Positions 8,896-16,433 of a stretch of 40,405 bases of DNA are shown here, one piece after another. A model generated the notes under the pieces. That model ran no database searches. It was not told where the DNA came from and was given only the letters and a program-made list of their open reading frames with translations. The DNA is from a bacterium. Its GTDB lineage: Bacteria; SZUA-79; Acidulodesulfobacterales; Acidulodesulfobacteraceae. Numbering within the stretch: the first letter of the stretch is position 1; the number at the start of each line of letters is the position of its first letter. Made by a program: the position numbers and the translations under genes. The stretch covers positions 1 through 40,405 of the forward strand of contig JAKAFU010000016.1 in NCBI GenBank assembly GCA_021825865.1. Reading direction: 5' to 3'.

Positions 8896-8901
8896 TAAAA
8901 T
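8873..8901. promoter_or_regulatory. Perfect inverted repeat overlapping the rubrerythrin promoter (candidate operator)
   Basis: The arms ATTTTAATTGT and ACAATTAAAAT are exact reverse complements around the 7-base spacer TTTAGCT. The repeat fills the space between the -35 and -10 boxes and covers the -10, where a repressor would block polymerase. A Fur/PerR-family peroxide or metal sensor is a natural candidate for a rubrerythrin gene. The site is not a textbook PerR or Fur box, so the regulator is inferred. Confidence 0.55.
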
Positions 8902-8966
8902 GAGAAATTAAAATAAAAAATTAAAACACATTTAAAATTTATAATTTTAAAAAAGGGGTCGAATCA

Positions 8967-9473
8967 ATGAGAATAATGACGGAAGATGATTTAAAATCCG
9001 CTTTTGCAGGGGAATCGCAAGCCCACATAAAATATTTAATATTTGCAGAAGTTGCGGAAAAAGAAAATAAGCCGAATCTTGCCAGATTATTAAGAGCCAT
9101 ATCGCATGCTGAATTCATTCACGCAAAAAATCATTTCAGAGCACTGGGCAATATTAAAAAATCAGATGAAAATCTCGTCAACGCGTATGACGGCGAAAAT
9201 TATGAAGTAGAGGAAATGTATCCCGTATTCAACAATACAGCTAAATTTCAAAATGAAAAACAGGCCGAAATTTCAACTCATTTTGCTTTAGAGACTGAAA
9301 AAATACACAGAGATATTTACAGTAAGGCGATAGAGCTAAATAAACAGGATAAAGATTTTACAGACCAGCATATTTTCATTTGTCCGGTATGCGGTCATAC
9401 GCATTTAGGAGATGAAGCGCCGGATAAATGCCCCATTTGCGGAAGTCCAAAGGATAAATATATAAAATTTTAA
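8967..9473 (+). CDS. Rubrerythrin
   Basis: The 168-residue protein has the two-domain rubrerythrin layout. The ferritin-like four-helix domain holds di-iron ligand motifs: GESQAH near residue 15, HAEFIHAKNH near 47-56, and EISTHFALETEKIH in the second helix pair. The C-terminal rubredoxin-like domain has two Cys pairs, CPVCG and CPICG, for one Fe(SCys)4 centre. It reduces hydrogen peroxide to water with electrons from rubredoxin or NADH, a common defence in anaerobes. The start follows an AAGGGG ribosome site. It stands alone, divergent from the RND operon, with its own promoter. Confidence 0.95.
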   Translation: MRIMTEDDLKSAFAGESQAHIKYLIFAEVAEKENKPNLARLLRAISHAEFIHAKNHFRALGNIKKSDENLVNAYDGENYEVEEMYPVFNNTAKFQNEKQAEISTHFALETEKIHRDIYSKAIELNKQDKDFTDQHIFICPVCGHTHLGDEAPDKCPICGSPKDKYIKF

Positions 9474-9843
9474 CTATAATTATATAATTTAATTAGTTAG
9501 ATTAGTTAGATTAGTTAAAATGAAATTGCTAAAAATTGCTTTGTCATATCTTTATTTTAAATTTTTTTTTATCAGAATTAATTTACGTTTCATAATAAGC
9601 CTTTTTATTAAAATTTTAATTTATTCTTGCTATAAGACAAATAATTATATGCTACCGGAACTTCGAATACATAAAAGGAAGCCGTTGGTGTTTATAAACG
9701 TATTCTAAGGATATACTCGCAATGACCGGAAGCGGCTGCATTAAACATAATAACGCAGCCGCTTTTATAAAATTTAAAATTAACCGTTATGAATACCGAT
9801 TAATACTCATCAATAACTAATCGATAGTAAATAAACAGCTATA
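9474..9843. other. Intergenic region with a short tandem repeat and a terminator
   Basis: A 9-base unit TTAGTTAGA occurs three times in a row at 9493-9519, the last copy ending in AAA. A 62-residue open frame follows at 9520, but it is hydrophobic AT-rich noise without a ribosome site and I do not call it. The terminator at 9731-9766 is listed separately. Confidence 0.5.
9731..9766 (+). terminator. Rho-independent terminator downstream of rubrerythrin
   Basis: A 9-bp GC-rich stem, AGCGGCTGC (9731-9739) with GCAGCCGCT (9755-9763), encloses a 15-base AT-rich loop and is followed by TTT then ATAA. It is the strongest hairpin in this part of the window. The T tract is short, so efficiency may be moderate. 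Confidence 0.7.
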
Positions 9844-10392
9844 TTATTCAGACAGGTTTTCTTTCATAGCCTTAATTTTTTTATTCAACATTTTTTTCAT
9901 AAACTCAAGACGTTTAATTTTGTTGCCGATTCTTTTCTTCATCATTTGCACAAATTCCTTTCTTTGCTGCGGCGTTAAAACGTTAAAGAATTTTTGAAAA
10001 AAGTTTGCTTTAATTTCGACCATGTTTTTAACTTTATTCGTAATATTTGATACGAAAACGCTTTTATTAAACGAGCCGGATTTTATTGCCGAAAGCAGCG
10101 GATTTCTAAAATTCCCCATATTAGACCTGAAAGCTTTAAATTCCTGACGTTTAAACAGCATAATTTGATGAACCTGATTTTTATTTAAATGCAATTTCTT
10201 TTTGAGCATAAAAACATTAAACATTCCAATTCTCATCCGCATATTCATTTTATTGCGGTGCATAAATTTATGCCCCATAAAGTTATGTTTCTGCATACCC
10301 TGAAATGCGAAAGCATTGCCCGCAAAATACGTTCCGGTAAAAATAAATGCCAACAAAAACATAAACAGGAAAAAAAACTTAGATTTTTTCAT
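9844..10392 (-). CDS. Spy/CpxP-like periplasmic protein (LTXXQ-type)
   Basis: The protein has 182 residues. The N-terminus is a clear signal peptide: two Lys, a Phe/Leu core, then AGNAFA as the cleavage region. The mature part begins Met/His/Lys-rich (MGHKFMHRNKMNMRMR), is helical and very basic, and contains LTPQQRKEF, the hallmark of the Spy/CpxP family. These proteins are periplasmic chaperones or stress sensors; Met/His richness suggests metal contact. It lies downstream of a two-component operon on the same strand and shares a 76-base promoter block with it, strongly suggesting control by that regulator. An AAAGGAGAG ribosome site precedes the start by about eight bases. Confidence 0.8.
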   Translation of the reverse strand: MKKSKFFFLFMFLLAFIFTGTYFAGNAFAFQGMQKHNFMGHKFMHRNKMNMRMRIGMFNVFMLKKKLHLNKNQVHQIMLFKRQEFKAFRSNMGNFRNPLLSAIKSGSFNKSVFVSNITNKVKNMVEIKANFFQKFFNVLTPQQRKEFVQMMKKRIGNKIKRLEFMKKMLNKKIKAMKENLSE

Positions 10393-10475
10393 TTTGAATC
10401 TCTCCTTTAAATTAAAAATTATATAAAATTAAATTAAATGAATAATCGCGACAGGTAATGTTTTAAATAGCCTAA

Positions 10476-10551
10476 AATCATTCATAAAATGATTATATCC
10501 CATAAATGTTAATTGAAAATAAATATTTAGTAAATGATTTAAATTTTACCG
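10476..10551 (-). promoter_or_regulatory. 76-base promoter-like direct repeat, copy 1, upstream of the Spy-like gene
   Basis: This block is identical to 12745-12820 except at one position. Read on the minus strand it contains TATAAT preceded by AT-rich sequence with no good -35 box, as in activator-dependent promoters. Just after the -10 is an inverted repeat with 7-base arms (AATCATT/AATGATT, 10476-10494). The ATG of the Spy-like gene is 84 bases downstream. The upstream half is likely the binding region of the response regulator. Confidence 0.6.
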
Positions 10552-10559
10552 TCGACGGT
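10548..10559. repeat. Perfect 12-base palindrome ACCGTCGACGGT
   Basis: This self-complementary, GC-rich sequence stands out in an AT-rich spacer and overlaps the edge of repeat copy 1. It is absent from copy 2. It could be an operator or chance. Confidence 0.35.
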
Positions 10560-10692
10560 TCGAATAAAAATATGCGCTTTATTCTGTCCGGTTTCTCCAA
10601 TTTTTTGACAAAGAAGTTTGTTGCAGTTAATGAAAATTATTCCCTGATTTAGATTATTGATAAGTTAATAAAATCAGAATATATCAGATATG

Positions 10693-11940
10693 TTATGAGC
10701 AAAGAATTTTATTTAAATCTATTTTAAAAATATTTTTTCCGTAGGTATATTCGTATATAATTTTTAATCCGTGTTTTTCGATTATTTGTTTTGTTATATA
10801 TAAACCGAGCCCGAAACCGTCTTTGTTTTTTGTGTTAAGTTCTTTCGAAAAAGGTTCAAACATAACGTCTTCCGAAATAGGCGGCTTTGCTCCTTTATTT
10901 ATTATGCTCAAAACGCCTTTTTCAATGCTTACCGTGACGGCCGATTTTCCGTTGGCTTTGAATTTAACGGCGTTGTCCATTAAATTTTTTATGCCAATGC
11001 TTAACAGTTCGCAATCCCCTTTAACCGTATAATCGGGATTATCGGAAACAATGTTTATAGCGCCGTCGTTTTTTACGAAAAGCAGTTCGTTTGCCCTGTT
11101 TATTACACTGGTTAAACTGCAGACGGTTGTATTTAAAATTTCATTTCCGGCAGCTATTTTTTCAGCTGCGAACAGTTCGTTTATAAGCATTTCAAGTCTG
11201 TTAAATATGTCAGAAAAAATTCTTTTTTTATTTTCGTCTTCGTCTTTTAATAATTCGAGAGCAATTTTGCCTTTAGTAATAGGCGTTTTTAATTCGTGAG
11301 CTATATTTCTTATGAACCAAATTCTGGTATTCATAGTTTTTTTAAGATTGTCTATGGCTTCTTTAAATTCTTTTGCCAAAAATCCTATCTCGTCCTTTCT
11401 TGAAGCATAGTCGGTTAAATTGACGTTTATATTTCCGTTTTTAAATTCTTCGATGTTGTCCCTTAATTTTTTAAGAGGCCTTATAGAGCGAAATATGCTG
11501 ATATACAAAAGAATGAGTATAACGTTTAAACCTATCCAAGCGGCTAATAAAATGTTCTGCCTTTCGTTTACGCCTGAAATCCTTTTTAATAAAAGATTAA
11601 TTTTTCCGGTTTTTGACCTGAAGTATAAATACTTGTTTCCGTTGAAGCTTAATAAATTCAGGGTATAATCAAGGCGGGGAGGATTTTTTTTTAATATAAT
11701 TTTGCCGTTTTTTAAAATCTTATTGATACTTTTTTGATTTTTTATTAAATTAACGCCGAACACTTCAGAATCTTTCAATTTATTTTTTTTAACAAGAAAC
11801 ACGGCTTTTCTTATAAATTTGAAAGTTTCGACACGGTTTATTATTTTATGCGCAAATAAATAGAAAAACAGCAATACCGCAAAAGACAGAATAAAAACTA
11901 TATTTATTTTAAACAATACGGAGTGTCTGTTAATTTTCAT
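10693..11940 (-). CDS. Sensor histidine kinase (HAMP-HisKA-HATPase)
   Basis: The protein has 415 residues. Membrane helices near residues 12-30 and 130-152 flank a periplasmic sensor of about 100 residues. A HAMP linker follows (RSIRPLKKLRDNIEEFKNG). The phosphoacceptor box is RNIAHELKTPITKGK, with His near residue 215. The ATP-binding domain has N (GIKNLMDNAVKFK) and G (DGFGLGLYITKQI) boxes. The H-box wording resembles ArsS-type kinases of Campylobacterota, an impression I cannot test here. Its start overlaps the response-regulator gene by 11 bases, so the two are coupled. The likely signal is envelope or acid stress, judged from the linked Spy-like gene. Confidence 0.93.
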   Translation of the reverse strand: MKINRHSVLFKINIVFILSFAVLLFFYLFAHKIINRVETFKFIRKAVFLVKKNKLKDSEVFGVNLIKNQKSINKILKNGKIILKKNPPRLDYTLNLLSFNGNKYLYFRSKTGKINLLLKRISGVNERQNILLAAWIGLNVILILLYISIFRSIRPLKKLRDNIEEFKNGNINVNLTDYASRKDEIGFLAKEFKEAIDNLKKTMNTRIWFIRNIAHELKTPITKGKIALELLKDEDENKKRIFSDIFNRLEMLINELFAAEKIAAGNEILNTTVCSLTSVINRANELLFVKNDGAINIVSDNPDYTVKGDCELLSIGIKNLMDNAVKFKANGKSAVTVSIEKGVLSIINKGAKPPISEDVMFEPFSKELNTKNKDGFGLGLYITKQIIEKHGLKIIYEYTYGKNIFKIDLNKILCS

Positions 11941-12628
11941 CGACGTAGAATTTATATCCGTAACCCCTTATAGACTTTATGTATTTAGGATTTCTCGGAT
12001 CGTCCCCTATTTTTTTTCTTATTCTTCCTATTAAAACGTCAACCGTCCTATCAATGCTTTCATAACTCATAGTTTTAATGTTTTCCAAAATATAGTCTCT
12101 TGTAATAACATTTCCTTTGTTGTTATATAAAAGCAAAAAAAGTTCGTATTCCGCAGATGTTAAGTCAACGGTTTTTCCGTTTTTTTTAATAAGCATTTTA
12201 TTTTTGTCTATTTCAAAACCGCCGTTTTTATTATCCTCGTTATTACCGGTACAATTATCGCGTGTTTTTCTTCTGGCTACGGCTCTGATACGCGCAACCA
12301 ATTCTCTTGGGTTATAAGGCTTTGCGACGTAATCGTCTGCTCCTATTTCAAGTCCCGTCACTATGTCGGAATAATCGCCTCTTGCCGAAGAAATAATTAT
12401 CGGAAGACTGTAAAACTGCGAAACCGATTTGCATACCTCCAATCCGTCGGCGTCAGGTAAGGTCAGGTCTAAAATTAAAAGGTCAAAACCGCCTGTGCTC
12501 TCCTTTAAAGCCTTAAGGCCGTTTTCAGCCGTTTCAAAATTTACCAGCTCTATATTGAATTTATAAAGATATTCTTTTAAGAGTTCGGCAATTTCTTTGT
12601 CGTCTTCTATCATTATAACTTTTGTCAT
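11930..12628 (-). CDS. OmpR-family response regulator
   Basis: The protein has 232 residues. The receiver domain (1-120) has the acidic pair in IEDDKE, the phosphorylated Asp in LLILDLTLPDADG near residue 53, the Ser of IIISSARG and the Lys of YVAKPYNP. The C-terminal winged-helix DNA-binding domain (about 135-232) shows LTSAEYELFLLL, the RTVDVLIGRIRKKIGDD recognition helix and IKSIRGYGYKF, all standard for OmpR/PhoB. It is first in the operon with the kinase. The upstream 76-base block also precedes the Spy-like gene, so autoregulation plus activation of that gene is the natural model. Confidence 0.95.
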   Translation of the reverse strand: MTKVIMIEDDKEIAELLKEYLYKFNIELVNFETAENGLKALKESTGGFDLLILDLTLPDADGLEVCKSVSQFYSLPIIISSARGDYSDIVTGLEIGADDYVAKPYNPRELVARIRAVARRKTRDNCTGNNEDNKNGGFEIDKNKMLIKKNGKTVDLTSAEYELFLLLYNNKGNVITRDYILENIKTMSYESIDRTVDVLIGRIRKKIGDDPRNPKYIKSIRGYGYKFYVDEN

Positions 12629-12744
12629 AAAATTTAATAGTAGTAATAGCAGTAATAGTAAGTTATAAAATTAAAAAAATTATTAAATACAATAAATTAA
12701 AATTAAATAGATAATTAAAGCTAACAATATTTAAAACCGGATAT

Positions 12745-12820
12745 AATCATTCATAAAATGATTATATCCCATAAATGTTAATTGAAAATAAATATTTCGT
12801 AAATGATTTAAATTTTACCG
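12745..12820 (-). promoter_or_regulatory. 76-base promoter-like direct repeat, copy 2, upstream of the response regulator
   Basis: It matches copy 1 at 75 of 76 positions; the difference is C for A in AAATATTT(A/C)GTAAA. It ends 116 bases before the response-regulator start. As in copy 1, the minus strand carries TATAAT followed by the AATCATT/AATGATT inverted repeat (12745-12763). Conservation stops abruptly at both ends, which suggests duplication of a promoter with its operator. Confidence 0.6.
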
Positions 12821-12822
12821 AT

Positions 12823-12862
12823 TTATTTTTTTTCTTTTTTTTTCTTTTTCTTTCTTTCTTTA
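12823..12862 (+). repeat. Polypyrimidine tract
   Basis: About 40 bases consist almost only of T and C on the plus strand, in runs of T broken by single C. It lies between the response-regulator promoter and the hup promoter. Such tracts can bend or form triplex DNA, but no function is shown. Confidence 0.6.
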
Positions 12863-12917
12863 CGGACTGATTTTAATGTCGTTTACGGATATTCTTTTAT
12901 ATTTTTTTAATATTTTA

Positions 12918-12946
12918 TTGACAAATCTCCGTTTACCGTATAATAT
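12918..12946 (+). promoter_or_regulatory. Sigma-70-type promoter of the HU gene
   Basis: A consensus TTGACA (12918-12923) is followed after 17 bases by TAATAT (12941-12946). An overlapping TATAAT at 12939-12944 would have 15-base spacing. It lies about 75 bases before the start codon and fits a highly expressed gene. Confidence 0.75.
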
Positions 12947-13021
12947 TTAAAATATCTTAAAAGCCTTATTCTTTAACGCTTTTGAAAATTAATCAAATTT
13001 AAATTAATAATAGGGGTTGTT

Positions 13022-13324
13022 ATGACAAAGAAAGAATTAGTAGACGCTATCGCAAAAGAATCAAATTTATCTAAAATTGACAGTGAAAAGGCTTTAAATT
13101 CATTTGTAAATGCCGTTACCGCCGCTCTTAAAAAAGGAGATGAAGTTAAGCTGATAGGTTTCGGTAATTTCAGCGTTATGGAAAGAGCCGCAAGAAACGG
13201 ACGCAATCCTCAGACCGGAAAAGCAATTCAGATAAAGGCTTCTAAAGCTCCCAAATTTAAAGCCGGCAAAGCTTTAAAAGATGCGGTTAATACGGTTAAT
13301 ACAAAGAAAAGCGGTAAAAAATAA
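13022..13324 (+). CDS. hup: DNA-binding protein HU (HU/IHF family)
   Basis: The 100-residue protein begins MTKKELVDAIAKES, the standard HU opening, and shows the family signature GFGNFSVMERAARNGRNPQTG across the DNA-binding arm, with the tip RNPQTGK near residues 61-67. It forms dimers that bend and compact DNA. The C-terminus is extended by about ten Lys/Asn/Thr-rich residues beyond the usual 90, a mild basic tail. A consensus promoter lies upstream. The EAL-HDOD gene follows closely on the same strand. Confidence 0.96.
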   Translation: MTKKELVDAIAKESNLSKIDSEKALNSFVNAVTAALKKGDEVKLIGFGNFSVMERAARNGRNPQTGKAIQIKASKAPKFKAGKALKDAVNTVNTKKSGKK

Positions 13325-13387
13325 TATTACTTATATTATCGAGTTTTAAATTAGCGCAGTCTAAAAAGAATGCACAGCGGAGAGAAC

Positions 13388-14626
13388 ATGAACAAACCAA
13401 TCTTCATCGGAAGACAGCCAATAATTGGCGGCGACAAAAGCATATTCGGATATGAAATACTGTTCAGAAGTACAGCCGAAGAAAACTATTCCGGCGTATC
13501 GGTATCTGATAATTTAAGCGCTACCGCAAATGTGCTTGAGAATATATACGATATGGGTCTTAAAGCTCTAATGGGCGAAAAACCGGCATTTATAAACGTA
13601 ACTCCGGACATTTTAGAAAAAGGCATGATGGAGCTTTTGCCTAAAGATAAGATTGTGCTTGAAATACTTGAAACAAGCAAAATTGACGACGATGCCGTTT
13701 CTATCATAACTGAATTTAAAAAAAGAGGGTTCGGCATTGCTTTAGACGACTTCGTTTATACGGAGGAATGGGAGCCGCTTCTGCCTTTGTCGGATTATGT
13801 TAAACTCGATGTTAAACAATATTCGAGAACTGAAACAAAGGAAATGCTTTTGCTTCTGAAAAATTACGGAGTAAAATTCTTGGCAGAGAAAGTAGAAACG
13901 GATGAAGATTTTCAATTTTATAAAAGCCTCGGTTTCGATTTTTTTCAAGGGTATTTTTTTCAAAAGCCTGCCATAATTTCTTCCGTTACCTTAGACCCTG
14001 ATTATGCAATACTGCTTAATATATTTAATTCCTTTCAGTCCAATGAAGACATAGAGGAAATTGAATCGCTTTTTAAAATGACCCCGGACTTGATATATCG
14101 TCTGCTTATACTTATAAATTCAGTAGATTACGAATTTATAGCAAAAATATCCTCTGTGAAACAGGCTATAGCGCTATTAGGATACGATAATGTTTCAAGG
14201 TGGATTCTCACTATTATTCTTGCCTCCAAAAAAAGCGATTTCAGGTCTGATCCTTTGTTGGAAAGCGCTATAATAAAAGGAAGAATGATGGAAGATATAT
14301 GCAAAAAATATATAAATAAAAGTCTTTCCGATAAAGCTTTTCTGGCGGGAATGCTTTCTTTGGTTAATGTTGCTCTGGGACTATCTCTTAAAGAATTATT
14401 AAATAAAATAACTATCGCTCCCGTCATTCATGAAGCATTAGTAGATCATAAAGGCAAACTGGGAGAATTAGCCGAATTTATGGATGAGTATAACAGCGGC
14501 AATTATATTTTGGCGGGCGCCGTTCTTAAAAGAATTAACCCTAATGCCTCAATTTCCGATATTCTTGAAATAAATACCAATGCTTTAATATATCTTGAAG
14601 AAGTAAAAAAATCAGAACTAGTTTGA
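13388..14626 (+). CDS. EAL-HDOD signalling protein (YuxH-type)
   Basis: I chose the ATG at 13388 because GGAG lies five bases upstream and the protein then begins MNKPIFIGRQPI, the usual opening of this family; an upstream ATG at 13370 adds six residues. The N-terminal half is an EAL-type domain: YEILFR in place of the EAL box, FINVTPDIL, ALDDF, KLDVKQ, AEKVET and FFQGYFFQKP. Many metal and c-di-GMP contact residues remain, so phosphodiesterase activity is possible but unproven. The C-terminal half (about 200-410) is an HDOD helical domain (MTPDLIYRLLILINS; ISSVKQAIALLGYDNVSRW). Proteins of this type usually act in c-di-GMP or stress signalling. Confidence 0.88.
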   Translation: MNKPIFIGRQPIIGGDKSIFGYEILFRSTAEENYSGVSVSDNLSATANVLENIYDMGLKALMGEKPAFINVTPDILEKGMMELLPKDKIVLEILETSKIDDDAVSIITEFKKRGFGIALDDFVYTEEWEPLLPLSDYVKLDVKQYSRTETKEMLLLLKNYGVKFLAEKVETDEDFQFYKSLGFDFFQGYFFQKPAIISSVTLDPDYAILLNIFNSFQSNEDIEEIESLFKMTPDLIYRLLILINSVDYEFIAKISSVKQAIALLGYDNVSRWILTIILASKKSDFRSDPLLESAIIKGRMMEDICKKYINKSLSDKAFLAGMLSLVNVALGLSLKELLNKITIAPVIHEALVDHKGKLGELAEFMDEYNSGNYILAGAVLKRINPNASISDILEINTNALIYLEEVKKSELV

Positions 14627-14640
14627 TATACTCCCATACC

Positions 14641-14752
14641 TAAACACCGGGAATAAACTGTCTAAAAACCGGGCATAAACTTTATATTTCCTGACATTTT
14701 CACTCTCCTGACATATTAAATCTTTGGGACAAATTTGGGACAAAAATTCTAT
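14641..14752. repeat. Cluster of three paired short repeats beside tRNA-Pro
   Basis: Three different repeat pairs lie in about 110 bases. A 22-base unit occurs twice in tandem (14641-14662 and 14663-14684, about 18 of 22 matching, core CCGGGAATAAACT). CTCCTGACAT-like motifs occur at about 14690 and 14707, and TTTGGGACAAA occurs twice near 14723-14746. On the minus strand the last two kinds all carry TGTC. Repeated TGTC motifs resemble clustered transposase-binding sites at ends of some IS or Tn7-like elements; this is inference, since no transposase is present. Confidence 0.45.
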
Positions 14753-14837
14753 AAAAATTATAAAATTTATGTAAATTTATAATAAATATAAAATTTATTA
14801 ATGATGTCTGGAAAGGCTTATTTACTGCGGTTTTGAA

Positions 14838-14913
14838 TGGTCGGGATGACACGATTTGAACGTGCGACCCCCTGCACCCCATGCAGGTGCGCTACCAGCT
14901 GCGCCACATCCCG
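14838..14913 (-). tRNA. tRNA-Pro (anticodon GGG)
   Basis: On the minus strand the acceptor stem is CGGGATG/CATCCCG and the D stem is GCGC/GCGC. The anticodon arm CCTGC-ATGGGGT-GCAGG gives GGG, and the T arm is GCACG-TTCAAAT-CGTGT. A73 and an encoded CCA end are present. The sequence resembles other bacterial tRNA-Pro(GGG) genes. Confidence 0.95.
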
Positions 14914-15229
14914 ATATTGAAATGAATATACTTATAACTTATCACTTTATTATTTTATTGTCAATAATCGATAAATAATATATCATAATTCTATGCTTTT
15001 TACATAATACACTAGCATATATGTTTTCCAATATACGAATTCATCGGGTTTTTATTTTTATAAATATATAATTTGCATTTACCAAAAGTATATAATAAAC
15101 ATTATAAGATAACGCTATTATGGTTATCATTAATATATAGTTATAAAATAATAGCCATAAAACAATATTTATAAAAAATTTATAGTAAACGGCATATCAG
15201 CAGATAAAAATTAACTGATATATTAACTT
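14914..15229. other. AT-rich intergenic region
   Basis: About 315 bases lie between tRNA-Pro and the MscS gene. I see no gene, hairpin terminator or convincing promoter. The base composition is extremely AT-rich. Confidence 0.5.
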
Positions 15230-16234
15230 ATGAATAAGATATTTCACCTTTTACATGATAAAATTATAACGTTAGGCGGTTCCAAATTATCTATTTTATC
15301 TATTGCCGTTGCAATTTTGGTTCTTGTATTTTCCTATCTTTTATCCCGTTATTCAATAAAATTTTTAAAAAAAGAATATCTAGATAAAACTTCAATAAGT
15401 AAAGGCACTAAACTGATAATCGTCAGATTAATTAAAATATTTATTTTAATAATAGGAGCTTTTGTCAGTTTTCAAATTCTGGGCATAAATCTTAGCTCGC
15501 TTGCAATATTTGCCGGCATTATAAGTTTAGGCATAGGTTTCGGTATCCAAAATATTTTAAGTAATTTTATTTCCGGAATAATAATATTATTTGAACAGCC
15601 TATAACAGTCGGCGATTATGTTTCTATAGGTGAATTAGACGGCGTGGTCACGGAAATAAGAACAAGAAGCACCACTGTAACAACAAGGGACAATATAAGC
15701 GTTATCGTACCTAATTCTAATTTTATATCTCAGGAGGTAATAAACTGGTCGCATGAAGACCCGAAAATTAGAATTCATATTCCGGTCGGCATTGAAGAAA
15801 CTGCTTCTAAACTTGATTTGGCAAGAGATATTTTGTTACAGATAGCTTCGGAACATCCTAAGGTTTTAAAAGACCCGAAACCAAGCGTCTGGTTCGAAAC
15901 GTTCGGAAATTCTACTTTTAATCTTACGCTTCTTATATGGATTGAATCGGCTGTTTTCAGACACTATGTCGTGAGCGACATCAATTTTGAAATAGCTAAA
16001 AGATATGCTGCAAACAACATTGATATAACTTATCCTTATACCAATTTGCTATTTAAGAATGATTTAAGTATTAATAGCAACAACAATGCAGATACTTTTA
16101 ATAAAATACTGAATCCCGGCGGCGTTAATAATATGCAGGGACACGGGTATCATGAAGATGACGCCAATCATACGGGTAACATTGGTCAAAATGGAAATGA
16201 AAATCCTGTTGATAATAATAAAGGCAAACAATGA
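15230..16234 (+). CDS. Small-conductance mechanosensitive channel (MscS family)
   Basis: The protein has 334 residues. Three membrane helices lie near residues 20-42, 60-85 and 88-118. The pore-lining helix and cytoplasmic vestibule carry the family signature: IISLGIGFGIQNILSNFISG, then EQPITVGDYVSIGELDGVVTEI and NSNFISQEVINWS. It opens on membrane tension and releases solutes during osmotic downshock. The last 60 residues are an Asn/Gly/Asp-rich tail not usual in MscS, one of several low-complexity additions in this window. No good ribosome site precedes the start, but the reading frame is clear. Confidence 0.93.
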   Translation: MNKIFHLLHDKIITLGGSKLSILSIAVAILVLVFSYLLSRYSIKFLKKEYLDKTSISKGTKLIIVRLIKIFILIIGAFVSFQILGINLSSLAIFAGIISLGIGFGIQNILSNFISGIIILFEQPITVGDYVSIGELDGVVTEIRTRSTTVTTRDNISVIVPNSNFISQEVINWSHEDPKIRIHIPVGIEETASKLDLARDILLQIASEHPKVLKDPKPSVWFETFGNSTFNLTLLIWIESAVFRHYVVSDINFEIAKRYAANNIDITYPYTNLLFKNDLSINSNNNADTFNKILNPGGVNNMQGHGYHEDDANHTGNIGQNGNENPVDNNKGKQ

Positions 16235-16433
16235 GTAACATTGGAGTAATTTAAACAATCGGGAGTAATTTGTTGTACATTCAATGTTAAAATATACATT
16301 ATGCTTAATTATATATAATATGTATAGTAAATTCACTGTAACATAAACAGTATCGAATATAACTAAAATACAAGATTGATAAAATTTATATAAATATGGG
16401 CAATATATTATTTTATAGATAAGGAGCGCCGTT

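Noticed and set aside
9520-9708. 62-codon open frame after the 9-base tandem repeat
   Set aside because: It has Phe/Ile/Leu/Lys-rich composition expected from AT-rich DNA, no ribosome site and no recognisable motif.
10539-10665. Minus-strand frame between the sensor kinase and the Spy-like gene, reading in part NKLLCQKIGETGQNKAHIFI
   Set aside because: It looks protein-like but has no start codon, is preceded by a stop and ends inside the promoter repeat. It could be a gene relic, but the evidence is too thin to call.
12939-12944. TATAAT as the -10 box of the HU gene
   Set aside because: It gives only 15 bases of spacing to TTGACA; the overlapping TAATAT gives 17 and is preferred.
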